Below are positions 53,884 through 63,166 of a stretch of DNA of 64,000 nt, in pieces; the stretch's first letter is position 1, and each line of letters begins with the position of its first letter. The position numbers were made by a program, and so were the translations under genes. Origin of the DNA: Streptomyces niveus (GTDB lineage: Bacteria > Actinomycetota > Actinomycetes > Streptomycetales > Streptomycetaceae); the NCBI RefSeq assembly GCF_002009175.1, contig NZ_CP018047.1:868001-932000 (forward strand), given 5' to 3'. A model generated the notes under the pieces. That model was given only the letters and a program-made list of their open reading frames with translations. It searched no databases and was not told where the DNA came from.

Positions 53884-54992
53884 GATGCCCCCTGGAGCGT
53901 CTCCCGCCGGGCGGCGGTCGCCGCGGCATGTGTCGTCTCGGCGAGTTCCCCGGCCCTGCCCTTGGCGTGCAGCCAGCACTTCGCCCAGTGTCCGTCGCCC
54001 AACTCCGTGCGCGGCGGGGCCTCGACGGCGCACTCCCGCATCGCGAACGGGCAGCGGGGGTGGAACCGGCAGCCCGTCGGCGGATCGATCAGACTGGGCG
54101 GCTCACCCAGTTCACCGGCTCCGGCGAAGAGCTCGTCGCGGTCCCCCACGCCGCGCTCGGGGTCCGGCGAGGACTCTATGAGCAGTTTGGTGTACGGGTG
54201 TTGGGGCGCCGCGATCACCTCCTCCTTCGGACCGGACTCCACCATCTGACCCGCGTACATCACGGCGATCTCGTCACAGAGATACCGGGCGCCCGCGATG
54301 TCGTGCGTGATGTAGAGCAGGGCCATTCCGTCTTCGGTGCGCAGTCGCTGGAGCAGGTTGAGCATCTCCAGGCGTATCGACACGTCCAGCATGGAGATCG
54401 GTTCGTCGCCGAGCAGGACCTTGGGCTCCACGGCGAGCGCACGGGCGATCACGACGCGCTGGCGCTGCCCGCCGGAGAGCTCGTGCGGGAACTTCGCCGC
54501 GATCTCCGCGGCCGGGGTGAGGCTGACCCGCTCCAGCAGCTCCGTCATCCGCTGCTCGCGCCCGGCGGCGGTGAGTCCCGGCTGGTGCAGTCTCAGCGCG
54601 CGGTCGAGGTTGTAGCGGACGCGGTGCAGCGGGTTCAGGGACCCGAAGGGGTCCTGGAAGATCAGCTGGACCTCGGAGTGATAGGCGCGCCGGGCCCGCC
54701 GGCTGCCGCCGATGGGCTCGCCGCGCAGCAGGATCTCTCCCCGTGTCGGTTCGTGGAAGCGGGCCAGCATCCGGGCGAGGGTGGTCTTGCCGCTGCCGCT
54801 CTCCCCGACCAGCGCCAGGATCTGACCGGGTTTCAGGGACACGGTCGCGTCCTCGACGGCGCGTACGACGGAGGTACGGCCGAGCGGGCCCCGGACGGTG
54901 AAGTGCTTGGAGACGTTACGCGCCTCCAGGACGTACCCCGGTTCCGCGACGGCCACGGCGACCGTCTCTTCCGCGTGCGGGATCTCACTCAT
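53880..54992 (-). CDS. ABC transporter ATPase, DppF/OppF-like
   Basis: This 370-residue ATPase has Walker [11 protein letters not shown]-loop LIFQDPFGSLNP, signature LSGGQRQRVVIARAL and Walker B VLLGDEPISMLDVS, with Gly where Ala is usual in LLADEP. The C-terminal oligopeptide-transporter extension DPPTGCRFHPRCPFAMREC has the conserved cysteines. It is coupled by ATGA overlaps to genes on both sides. It partners with the DppD-like ATPase at 54989-56047. Confidence 0.93.
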   Translation of the reverse strand: MSEIPHAEETVAVAVAEPGYVLEARNVSKHFTVRGPLGRTSVVRAVEDATVSLKPGQILALVGESGSGKTTLARMLARFHEPTRGEILLRGEPIGGSRRARRAYHSEVQLIFQDPFGSLNPLHRVRYNLDRALRLHQPGLTAAGREQRMTELLERVSLTPAAEIAAKFPHELSGGQRQRVVIARALAVEPKVLLGDEPISMLDVSIRLEMLNLLQRLRTEDGMALLYITHDIAGARYLCDEIAVMYAGQMVESGPKEEVIAAPQHPYTKLLIESSPDPERGVGDRDELFAGAGELGEPPSLIDPPTGCRFHPRCPFAMRECAVEAPPRTELGDGHWAKCWLHAKGRAGELAETTHAAATAARRETLQGAS

Positions 54993-56047
54993 CGGGTCTC
55001 GCCTCCTGTCCGGTCGTCGGTCTCGTTGAGCAGGCACGCCGCCTCGTGGCCGGGCCGGGGTCCCACCGGCAGGAGTGCCGGCAGCCGCTCGTCGCAGCCT
55101 TCCGTCCGCCGTGCGCACCGCGGGTGGAAGGGGCAGCCGGGGGGTGGACGGCGCAGGTCGGGCGGGGTTCCCGGGATGCCGTTCAGGGTGCGCAGCGGGG
55201 AGCGCAGCGGCGGGAAGGAGTCCCGCAGCCCCTTGGTGTACGGGTGCTTCGGGTCGCTGTACAGAGCCGCCGACTCACCCACTTCGACGACGCGGCCGGC
55301 GTACATGATGGCGATACGGTCGGCCAGTTCGAGCAGCAACGACAGGTCATGGGTGACGAAGATGACCGCGAATCCCAACTCCTCTCGCAGTCGCAGGACT
55401 TGGGCCAGGATCTGACGCTGCATCACCACGTCGACGGCCGTCGTCGGCTCGTCCATGACCACCAGTTCGGGACCGCAGGCCAGAGCCAGGGCGATGGCGG
55501 CGCGCTGCCGCATCCCGCCGGAGAGCTGGTGCGGGTAGTCACGCACCCGGTCGGCGGAGATGCCGACCAGGGCGAGCAGTCCCGCCGCTCGTGTCCAGGC
55601 GTCCCGCTTGCTCATCGAGCGGTCGCGGGCGCGCAGGACGTCGGCGAACTGGGCGCCGATCCGCATCACCGGGTTCAGCGCGTCCATCGCGGACTGCAGC
55701 ACGATGGACAGTGCCGTCCACCGGTAGCGGCGCATTTTCCTGCTGTCGAGCGTGACGAGGTCGACGGGCGCGGCGCCGTCCCGTCCGTGGAAGAGGATCT
55801 GCCCCGCGGTGGTGACGGCGGGAGGCCGCTGCAACCGGGTCAGAGCGGTGATCAGAGTGGACTTCCCCGAGCCCGACTCGCCCGCGACACCGAGGATTTC
55901 ACCCCGGTGCAGGGTGAAGGAGACGTCGACACAGGCGCGTACGGGGTCGCTGCCGGTGACGTACTCGACGGTCAGGTCCCGGACCTCCAGAACGGCCTGC
56001 CCCACGGGTGCCACGGACGGCCTCTGCTGCTCGGCCTGTACGGTCAT
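54989..56047 (-). CDS. ABC transporter ATPase, DppD/OppD-like
   Basis: This 352-residue ATPase has Walker [15 protein letters not shown], signature [15 protein letters not shown], Walker [15 protein letters not shown] and the Cys-containing oligopeptide extension [17 protein letters not shown]. Together with the DppF-like subunit it powers the two permeases upstream. Although the family is named for peptides, close relatives import oligosaccharides, which fits the GH3 and GH42 neighbours. Its stop overlaps the next start. Confidence 0.93.
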   Translation of the reverse strand: MTVQAEQQRPSVAPVGQAVLEVRDLTVEYVTGSDPVRACVDVSFTLHRGEILGVAGESGSGKSTLITALTRLQRPPAVTTAGQILFHGRDGAAPVDLVTLDSRKMRRYRWTALSIVLQSAMDALNPVMRIGAQFADVLRARDRSMSKRDAWTRAAGLLALVGISADRVRDYPHQLSGGMRQRAAIALALACGPELVVMDEPTTAVDVVMQRQILAQVLRLREELGFAVIFVTHDLSLLLELADRIAIMYAGRVVEVGESAALYSDPKHPYTKGLRDSFPPLRSPLRTLNGIPGTPPDLRRPPPGCPFHPRCARRTEGCDERLPALLPVGPRPGHEAACLLNETDDRTGGETR

Positions 56048-56111
56048 CAGGATTCACCTCCGTGCTGGACGGTCACTGAAGTCGGAGACATCGGAGACGC
56101 GGAACACATGT

Positions 56112-57014
56112 TCACCGGGCCCGGCCTCCCGCTCGCGCCGGACGCCTGGCCTTGCGCACCCGCACCGGACGGGCGGCCCTCAGTTTGGGGTTGGCGAGTT
56201 CGTCGACACCGAAGTTGACCAGTGCCGCCGCCGTACCGATCAGGGCGATGCACAGACCGGGCGGTACGAACCACCACCACAGGCCGCGCAGTACGGCGCT
56301 CTGCTGCTGCGCCGACTGGATCATCGTTCCCCAACTGATCGCCGAGGAGTCGGAGATGCCGAGGAACGCGAGTCCCGCCTCGGCCATCACCGCACCGATC
56401 ATCGCGTGCAGGAACATCGAGGCGATGAGGCCGGTGAGATGGGGCAGCACTTCGGCGAAGACCAGCCTGCGGCCACGTTCACCCAGCATCCGCATGGCCC
56501 GGACGAAATCGCGGTTCGCGATGCTGAGCGCCTGGGCGCGCAGCGTACGGGCCCCGCCGGACCATCCGAAGAAGCCGATGATCAGGGCGATGGTGGTGAG
56601 GCCGGTGCCCTGGAGGTAGCCGGTCACGATCAGGATGAGCGGCAGCGCGGGCAGGACGAGGAAGAGATTGGTCAGGAAGTTCAGGGCGCCGTCGACGCGG
56701 CCGCCGTAGTATCCGGCCGGTACTCCGATCAGGATCGCCATGGCTGTGCCGACCACCGCGCCGAGCACCCCGACATACATCGAGCCGCGGGCACCGGCGA
56801 TGACCTGGGCGAGGACGTCCTGCCCGAACTGGTTGGTGCCCAGCAGGTGCTCACCGCTCGGCGGCTGGGCGATGAGGCTGGTGTCGTTGGCGCGCGGGTC
56901 GAGCCCCAGCAGGCTCTGTGCCAGCCAGGGGCCGAACACGGCCAGCAGACAGAACAGGGCGAGGATGCCGAGCCCGATGCGGACCTTCCAACTGGAGAGG
57001 AATGCGGTACTCAA
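56112..57014 (-). CDS. ABC transporter permease, DppC-like
   Basis: This 300-residue membrane subunit has the OppC-type N-terminus (SSWKVRIGLGILALFCLLAVFGPWLA) and HLLGTNQFGQDVLAQVIAGAR, the EAA loop region RAMRMLGERGRRLVFAEVLP, and a basic tail. No ATG or GTG is found near the expected N-terminus. The start is probably TTG 57014, six bases past the DppB-like stop and behind GGCGGGTGACGG. A gap of 64 nt separates it from the DppD-like gene. Confidence 0.9.
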   Translation of the reverse strand: MSTAFLSSWKVRIGLGILALFCLLAVFGPWLAQSLLGLDPRANDTSLIAQPPSGEHLLGTNQFGQDVLAQVIAGARGSMYVGVLGAVVGTAMAILIGVPAGYYGGRVDGALNFLTNLFLVLPALPLILIVTGYLQGTGLTTIALIIGFFGWSGGARTLRAQALSIANRDFVRAMRMLGERGRRLVFAEVLPHLTGLIASMFLHAMIGAVMAEAGLAFLGISDSSAISWGTMIQSAQQQSAVLRGLWWWFVPPGLCIALIGTAAALVNFGVDELANPKLRAARPVRVRKARRPARAGGRAR

Positions 57015-57020
57015 CGCCCG

Positions 57021-58100
57021 TCACCCGCCTTCTCTGATACGCGGGTCGACCAGGGCGTACACGGAGTCGGCCAGCAGGTTCGCCAGCAGGACGGTCAGCA
57101 TGATGAGGAAGAAGACCCCTTGCATCACGGGGTAGTCGCGCTGCTGGAGCGAGGTGAAGAGCAGATAGCCGACGCCCGGATAGTTGAAGACCACCTCGGT
57201 GAGCAGGGCGCCGCCGACGACATGGCCGAGGGCGAGCGCGAAGCCCGTGAAGTTCGGCAGGACGGCGTTGCGGGCGGCGTAACGGAGCAGCACCCGGCGC
57301 CCGGACAGTCCCTTGGCCTGGGCGAGCAGCACATAGTCCTCGCGGACGGTGGTCACCGTCATGTTGCGCATGCCGAGCAGCCAGCCGCCGAAGGCCGAGA
57401 AGACGATGGTGGCGGCGGGCAGCACGCCGTAATGCAGCACGCTCAGCAGGAACGACGGGGACAGGCCGATCGGCAGGTCGGCGTCGTATCCGCCGGACAG
57501 CGGGAACCAGCCCAGCAGGAAGCCGAAGAGCCACAGCCCCACGAGCGCCATCCAGAAGTACGGGATCGCCGAGACGAAGGTGGTGAGCGGGCTGATCACG
57601 GTGTCAAAGCGGCCGCCCGCCTTCCAGCCGGCCACCGCGCCGATGCCGGTGCCCAGTACGAACGCGACCACCGTGGTCGTACCGACCAGCAGCAGGGTCC
57701 AGGGCAGGCCCTGCCACAGCAGATCGCTCACGGGAGTGGGGTAGTTGCTGATCGAGGTACCGAGATCGAGGTGTGCCAACTGGACCAGGTAGTCGAGGTA
57801 CTGGCGGCCGAGATTGGCGTCCGGGTTGCCGAAGACCTTCTGGATCGACTCCAGGGCGCTCGGCGCCAGTTGCTGGCCGCTGACGCGCTGGAGCTTGTCG
57901 ACGATCGCGGCGGACGGGTCGCCCGGCATCAGCCGGGGCAGAAAGAAGTTCAGGGTGATCGCGGACCAGGCGGCGGCCAGGTAGAAGCCCAGCCGACGGC
58001 CGAGGAAGCCCCAGCGGCGGGGAGCCCCGGCACGGCGCGTGGTGGGTGGGGCGGGCTCGGTGGGCGGGGCGGGAGGAGCGGACGGGGCCACTGCGGTCAC
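57021..58100 (-). CDS. ABC transporter permease, DppB-like
   Basis: This 359-residue membrane subunit has a Pro/Ala-rich N-terminal tail, then FYLAAAWSAITLNFFLPRLMPGDP, the typical DppB start. The EAA loop is VREDYVLLAQAKGLSGRRVLLRYAARNA and the end SVYALVDPRIREGG is diagnostic. The start GTG 58100 overlaps the receptor stop as GTGA. It pairs with the DppC-like subunit. Confidence 0.92.
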   Translation of the reverse strand: MTAVAPSAPPAPPTEPAPPTTRRAGAPRRWGFLGRRLGFYLAAAWSAITLNFFLPRLMPGDPSAAIVDKLQRVSGQQLAPSALESIQKVFGNPDANLGRQYLDYLVQLAHLDLGTSISNYPTPVSDLLWQGLPWTLLLVGTTTVVAFVLGTGIGAVAGWKAGGRFDTVISPLTTFVSAIPYFWMALVGLWLFGFLLGWFPLSGGYDADLPIGLSPSFLLSVLHYGVLPAATIVFSAFGGWLLGMRNMTVTTVREDYVLLAQAKGLSGRRVLLRYAARNAVLPNFTGFALALGHVVGGALLTEVVFNYPGVGYLLFTSLQQRDYPVMQGVFFLIMLTVLLANLLADSVYALVDPRIREGG

Positions 58101-59764
58101 TTGCCGGCCTGCTTCAGCTTCAGCAGGGTGAGCGTGGTGTCGGGGCCGAGACCGGGGAACGGCACGTAGGAGAAGTTCTCGGGGGTCGGCCAGCCGGACC
58201 AGTTCCGGGCGTTGATCGCCATGAACCAGTAGCTGTTGTAGATCGGGCTGTACGGCACCTGCTCGGCGACGATCTTCTGGAGCTCGTGCCCGGCGCTCGT
58301 CGTCACGGCGGGGTCCTGGGTCCCCAGCAGCCGGCCGATCGCGGCGTCGGTGGCGTCGTCCTTCCAGCGGCCGATGTTGGCGGCGGCCTTCTCACCGAGC
58401 GGGCGGTAGGCACGGCCGCTCAGGAAGCTGAAGATACCGGCGACGCCCGCGCCGCCCGTGGCGTAGATGGTGAGGTCGAAGTCGCCGGTCTGCTGCTGGT
58501 CGAAGAGGTTGGCACCGGGGGCGCCGGCCGACTTCACCTTGATCCCGAGATGCTTCTCCCAGCTGCGGACCATGATGTTGGCGTACGGGTCCCAGCCGAA
58601 GTCCTGGTTGAACGACAGTCTGGGGCTGTGGGACTTGCCGTCCTTCACCAGCTTGCCGCCCCTGACCTCGAAGCCGCTGAGCGCCAGTTCCCTCCGCGCC
58701 CCCTCGACGTCGATCTTCTGCACCTTGCCCCGGTACTCGGGGAGGATCAGATCCGCGTAGATCTCGTCGACCAGACCGGTGGGTCCGGCTTCCGTACCGG
58801 GACGCTGGAGCGTGGTGACGATGTCCTCGCGCGGAAGGGTCATCGCCAGCGCCCGCCGCAGATGGACGTTGTCGAAGGGGGCGCGAGCGGCGTTGAAGAA
58901 GAGGGAGTACGCGCCGCCGGTGGCGTACTTCTGGTACAGGTGGTGCTTCGGGTTCTTGGCGACGTACTCCTGCTCGGCGCCGTTCCAGGCCACGAGGGCC
59001 CACTCGACGTCGTCACGCAGGAGTTGCGCCTTCACCGAGTCGCCGCTGGTCGGGATGATCTTGAAGGTCTTCAGGGCGAACCGGCCGCCCCAGTAGTCGG
59101 TCCGGGCGCCGAGGGTGACCTGCTGGGGCGCGAACCGCGTCAGGGTGAAGGGGCCGGTGCCCACCGGGTCGGGGTTGGTCCACCGCTTGAGGTTCTTGCC
59201 GTCCCAGATGTGCTTCGGCACGACCGGGAGTTGAGGGGACGCCAGCTGCCCGAGTTCGCTGAAGGCGGGGCTCGGCCAGTGCACGGTGACGGTGGAGGCG
59301 TCCTTCTTGGCGACGCTGTCGTAGGTGGTTCCGCCGGTGTTGAAGGTGGGGTCCCCCAGCGGGATGCCCAGTGAGAAGACGACGTCGTCGGCGGTCATGG
59401 GCTTGCCGTCGGAGAACGTCACGTCACCACGCAGCTTCATGGTGAGGGTGGTCCCGGCCTCGTCGAACTCCATGCTCTCGGCCAGCCAGGGCTTGACCTT
59501 TCCGCCGTCGCTGTAGTCGATGCGCACCAGCGGCTCGTAGATCAGCTCACCGTTGGGCGACTTCTGGGTGGCGGGCCCGAACATGTTGTAGTTGCGGACG
59601 AACGTCGTCCCGCCGTCGGTCTTGCCGAACACGAGCGTGTCCCCGCCCCCGCCGCCCGCCCCTCCTCCACCGGCGCCCGTACCCGCGGTGCACGCGCTCG
59701 TTCCGAGCGGGACGGCGACGGCCGCCGCGGCGGCGCGCACTATGAAGGCTCTTCTGGTGGGCAT
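58097..59764 (-). CDS. ABC transporter substrate-binding lipoprotein, family 5 (dipeptide/oligosaccharide type)
   Basis: This 555-residue receptor has an N-terminus with MPTRRAFIVRAAAAAV, a possible twin-arginine-like region, and a lipobox at Cys25 (PLGTSAC), then a Gly-rich linker. The SBP_bac_5 fold is shown by ELIYEPLVRIDYSDGGKVKP, MKLRGDVTFSDGKPMTADDV, VGTGPFTLTRFAPQQ and NVHLRRALAMTLPREDI. ATG 59764 follows AGGAG. It is the first gene of an eight-gene operon with glycosidase and FAD genes, so the ligand is more likely an oligosaccharide or glycoconjugate than a peptide (inference). Confidence 0.92.
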   Translation of the reverse strand: MPTRRAFIVRAAAAAVAVPLGTSACTAGTGAGGGGAGGGGGDTLVFGKTDGGTTFVRNYNMFGPATQKSPNGELIYEPLVRIDYSDGGKVKPWLAESMEFDEAGTTLTMKLRGDVTFSDGKPMTADDVVFSLGIPLGDPTFNTGGTTYDSVAKKDASTVTVHWPSPAFSELGQLASPQLPVVPKHIWDGKNLKRWTNPDPVGTGPFTLTRFAPQQVTLGARTDYWGGRFALKTFKIIPTSGDSVKAQLLRDDVEWALVAWNGAEQEYVAKNPKHHLYQKYATGGAYSLFFNAARAPFDNVHLRRALAMTLPREDIVTTLQRPGTEAGPTGLVDEIYADLILPEYRGKVQKIDVEGARRELALSGFEVRGGKLVKDGKSHSPRLSFNQDFGWDPYANIMVRSWEKHLGIKVKSAGAPGANLFDQQQTGDFDLTIYATGGAGVAGIFSFLSGRAYRPLGEKAAANIGRWKDDATDAAIGRLLGTQDPAVTTSAGHELQKIVAEQVPYSPIYNSYWFMAINARNWSGWPTPENFSYVPFPGLGPDTTLTLLKLKQAGK

Positions 59765-59811
59765 GGCTGACTCCTGGCTCCTCGTGATGGCGGTGCGGGA
59801 CGCTATCGCAA

Positions 59812-59829
59812 TGCTCATACGTATGAGCA
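59812..59829. promoter_or_regulatory. Perfect 18-bp palindrome TGCTCATACGTATGAGCA, LacI operator candidate
   Basis: It lies 48 nt upstream of the receptor start in the 455-nt divergent gap to the GH42 gene. An imperfect second copy around TACGTA (59858-59871) follows 45 bp away, which would allow two dimers to bind. The LacI protein encoded in the operon (52840-53883) is the natural candidate binder. The remainder of the gap, 59872-60219, shows nothing I can define. Confidence 0.7.
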
Positions 59830-60219
59830 GCTGCGTGAGAAGTGAATGGATCGTTGCTTCTACGTATGACCGGGAAACGTACGGACGTTGCAGGGGTGCG
59901 TCAAGGGTGTGAAGACAAGGTTTTCCGGCCATCGCCGCCCGGTGATGGGCCCAACAGGGCTTCACCCTGCGGCGACTTGCCGTTTCCCTCGGCCGAACTC
60001 GGCCACCCACGCCTTCACTTGAGTCGGCAGGCACCAACTCGGCCTGATGGAGGGCGCGTTGACACTCCGCCATGGCATGCCTACGTTGAGCGCGTTCCGC
60101 CGACGTGCGTCACCACGTCGTGCGGCCCCCTCCCCCAGTACGTTCCGCCGCAGCCCGAACCGGGCGACACGGCGCGCCCTTCGACGTCCACGGCCCGCCC
60201 GAAGTCAGGACTCCGCAGC

Positions 60220-62250
60220 ATGCCCACACCCATGCCACGCCCCGACGAGCCACACCCCGCCTGGGGCCGTGTCCCGCGTCCCGCCTTCGGCGCCGACTAC
60301 AACCCCGAGCAGTGGGACAGGGCGACATGGCACGACGATGTCCGTCTGATGCGCGAGGCCGAAGTCAACCTGGTCTCGCTCGGCATCTTCGCCTGGTCCT
60401 GGGTCGAACCGAGGCCGGACACCTTCGACTTCACCGGACTCGACGAGGTCGTCGCCCTGCTGCACGGAGCGGGCGTCGCCGTCGACCTGGCCACGCCCAC
60501 CGCCGCGCCGCCGCTGTGGTTCTCCCACGCCCACCCCGAGTCACTGCCCGTGACCGCCGACGGACGGAGGCTCGCGCCCGGGTCCCGTCAGGCGTACTGC
60601 CCGTCCTCGCCCGCCTATCGGGCACGGGCCGCGCTCATCACCCGCCGCCTCGCCGAACGCTACGGCGACCATCCGGCCGTGGTGATGTGGCACATCAACA
60701 ACGAGTACGCGAACGGCAACGCACATTGCTGGTGCGAAACCTCCGCCGGCGCGTTCCGCGGCTGGCTGCGCACCGAGTACGGCGACGATCTGGACGCCCT
60801 CAACGACCGCTGGGGCAGGAGCGTCTGGGGCATGCGCTACAGCGACTGGGAGCAGGTGACCGTGCCGCGTACCAGCACCAGCAGCCTCTCGCCCGGTCTG
60901 TGGATGGACTTCTACCGCTTCAGCGACGCCGAGCACCTGGCCTGCTTCCGCGCCGAACGCGACATCGTGCGCGGCCACTCCCCCGGCCGACCGGTCACCA
61001 CCAACTTCATGACCGGCAAACTCGGTTGGACCGACTACTGGCGCTGGGCACGCGAGGTCGACATCGTCTCGAACGACCACTACCTCATGTCCGAGGACCC
61101 GGACCGCGGCGCCGATCTCGCCCTCGCCGCCGATCTGACCCGCGGTCTGGCGGGCGGCCGTCCCTGGATGATCATGGAGCACTCCACCTCCGCGGTGCAG
61201 TGGCAGCCGCGCAACGTCGCCAAGGCGCCGGGAGAGATGGCCCGCAACACCCTGACCCATCTCGCCCGGGGCGCCGACGGCGCGCTGTTCTTCCAGTGGC
61301 GCCAGTCCGCCCACGGCCCGGAGAAGTGGCACTCGGCGATGGTCCCCCACGGCGGCGAGGAGACCAGGATCTGGCGGGAGGCCAAGGCTCTCGGCAACAC
61401 GGTGGCCGCTCTCGCCGACATCGCCGGCAGCATCTGTCCGCCGGCCGAGATCGCGCTGCTGCTGGACTACGAGGCCATGTGGGCCCTGGAACTGCCCCAC
61501 CGCCCCAGCACCGACCTTACGTACTCCGGCGTGCTCCGCGACTGGCACCGCGCCCTGTGGACCCTCGGCCTGTTCTGCGACCTGGTCCCCACCCCCGGCG
61601 AGCAACGCCTGCTGCTCGTCCCCTCGCTGTACGCGCTGTCCACCGACACGGCCCGCGCGCTGGAGGAGTACGCCGCACGCGGTGGCCATCTGGTCGTCGG
61701 TCCCTTCAGCGGGCTGACCGACCCGGACGACCGCGTCCACCCCGGCCCGTACCCCGGGGCCCTGCGTGACCTGCTCGGTCTTCGCGTGGACGAGTATCTG
61801 CCGCTCGCGGCCGGGGAGGCCGTCCACCTGGACGACGGGTCGACCGGCCATCTGTGGGCCGAGCGTGTCGTACCCGCCCCGGACACCGAGGTGGAGGCCC
61901 GCTTCACCGACGGCCCGGCCGCGGACGGCCCGGCCACGGTCCGGCACGGAAACGTCCGTTATCTCGCCACTCGCCCCGACGCCTCGTCCCTCCTCCGGCT
62001 TCTCCCCCTGTGGGCCGCGCAGGCCGGGTGTGCGCCCGCGCCTGAGGAAGCCGGCCAGGGCGTGGAGGTCGTCCGCCGGACCGCTCCCGGAGACAGGACC
62101 TGGCTCTTCGCCGTCAACCACACCCGGCACCCGGTGCGCGTGGCCGCGACAGGAGTCGACCTCCTGACGGGCGTCCGCTCATCCGGCACGATCACCCTTC
62201 CGGCGGGCGAAGTGGCGGTGGTGGCCGAGGATTCCCCGGTGACTCCTTGA
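60220..62250 (+). CDS. Glycoside hydrolase family 42 beta-galactosidase
   Basis: This 676-residue cytoplasmic enzyme, GH42 length, starts with FGADYNPEQWDRATWHDDVRL, the family hallmark. The acid/base Glu162 is in WHINNEYANGNAHCWC and the nucleophile Glu320 in WMIMEHSTSAVQW. A trimerisation domain (EIALLLDYEAMWALELPHRP; RGGHLVVGPFSGLTDP) and a small C-terminal beta domain follow. ATG 60220 has AGGA 9 nt upstream; ATG 60232 is an alternative. It is divergent from the LacI-controlled importer operon, sharing its operator region, so it may act on the same imported galactoside. The TetR gene downstream is convergent. Confidence 0.94.
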   Translation: MPTPMPRPDEPHPAWGRVPRPAFGADYNPEQWDRATWHDDVRLMREAEVNLVSLGIFAWSWVEPRPDTFDFTGLDEVVALLHGAGVAVDLATPTAAPPLWFSHAHPESLPVTADGRRLAPGSRQAYCPSSPAYRARAALITRRLAERYGDHPAVVMWHINNEYANGNAHCWCETSAGAFRGWLRTEYGDDLDALNDRWGRSVWGMRYSDWEQVTVPRTSTSSLSPGLWMDFYRFSDAEHLACFRAERDIVRGHSPGRPVTTNFMTGKLGWTDYWRWAREVDIVSNDHYLMSEDPDRGADLALAADLTRGLAGGRPWMIMEHSTSAVQWQPRNVAKAPGEMARNTLTHLARGADGALFFQWRQSAHGPEKWHSAMVPHGGEETRIWREAKALGNTVAALADIAGSICPPAEIALLLDYEAMWALELPHRPSTDLTYSGVLRDWHRALWTLGLFCDLVPTPGEQRLLLVPSLYALSTDTARALEEYAARGGHLVVGPFSGLTDPDDRVHPGPYPGALRDLLGLRVDEYLPLAAGEAVHLDDGSTGHLWAERVVPAPDTEVEARFTDGPAADGPATVRHGNVRYLATRPDASSLLRLLPLWAAQAGCAPAPEEAGQGVEVVRRTAPGDRTWLFAVNHTRHPVRVAATGVDLLTGVRSSGTITLPAGEVAVVAEDSPVTP

Positions 62251-62268
62251 GCGCCCGAAGGCCCCGCG

Positions 62269-63015
62269 TCATGTGCGCCGTCCGGGGCGGGCCTTGGCGG
62301 CCCGGCGGCGGTGGGTGGTGGTCGGGAGCTGGGCCGCCGCCGCGTCCAGCAGGGTGTCCAGGACCACCGGATAGGCGCTGTGGGTCATGCGGCCGGCCAG
62401 CAGTCGTGCGGTGGCGGCGATGTGGGGGTGGGTGTCGGCGGGGAGCCGGGCGTATGTGGAGTTCCACATCTCTTCGTCCGTCTCGCGGGCCTCGTCGGTG
62501 AGGGCCAGCGATCCCGCGTCGAGGGCTGCGAAGGCCAGACTCGAGTCGATGAAGGCGTGGTAGACGCGGACAGCCGTGGCGTCGGGGAAGCCCGCGCTGC
62601 GCAGCACGCCGAGGATCGCTTCGTCCACCGCGATCTCCCGGGGCCGGCCGGTGACCCGGCTGGCGGTGAGTACGGCGGCCTGCGGATGCGCGAGGTAGGA
62701 GGAGTGGATGGCCAGCCCGAGGGCGCGCAGGTCGGCCTGCCAGTGCCCCGTGGCCGTCCAGTCGTCCAGCGCCCGTCCCATGAGTTCCTCGCCGATGGCC
62801 CGGGTCAGATCGTCCATGCCCGCGAAGTAGCGGTAGAGGGTGCTCGGGTCGGCACCGAGGGCGGCGCCCAGCCGGCGGGCGGTCAGCCCGGTGGCGCCGT
62901 GCTCCTTCAGCACCCGTAGCGCGGTGTGCACGATCAGCGTCTCGGACAGCACGGAGCCCTGCCGGGTCGGACGGCGCCTGCGCCGCGCCCCTTCCGGCAC
63001 CACCTGTTTCGGCAT
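62269..63015 (-). CDS. TetR-family transcriptional regulator
   Basis: This 248-residue repressor starts with a basic Arg-rich arm (PEGARRRRRPTRQG), then the HTH VHTALRVLKEHGATGLTARR and LGAALGADPSTLYRYFAGMDD. The C-terminal domain is typical TetR_C. ATG 63015 follows GAGGAGG. It is divergent from the saccharopine-dehydrogenase-like gene at 63167, whose promoter region (151 nt) it probably controls. Confidence 0.92.
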   Translation of the reverse strand: MPKQVVPEGARRRRRPTRQGSVLSETLIVHTALRVLKEHGATGLTARRLGAALGADPSTLYRYFAGMDDLTRAIGEELMGRALDDWTATGHWQADLRALGLAIHSSYLAHPQAAVLTASRVTGRPREIAVDEAILGVLRSAGFPDATAVRVYHAFIDSSLAFAALDAGSLALTDEARETDEEMWNSTYARLPADTHPHIAATARLLAGRMTHSAYPVVLDTLLDAAAAQLPTTTHRRRAAKARPGRRT

Positions 63016-63166
63016 CGCGTTCCTCCTCGGTTCCGCGCCGGCCCCCCGCCGTCCCGTCGGCGCCCGGTGGTCCTTATGCCAACACAGTTGACCGTAGCCG
63101 GTGCGATCCCGTTGCATCGGGGCACCCCCGGCAGGCGCCCGCCTGCGGGAACGAAAGGAGTGCGAC

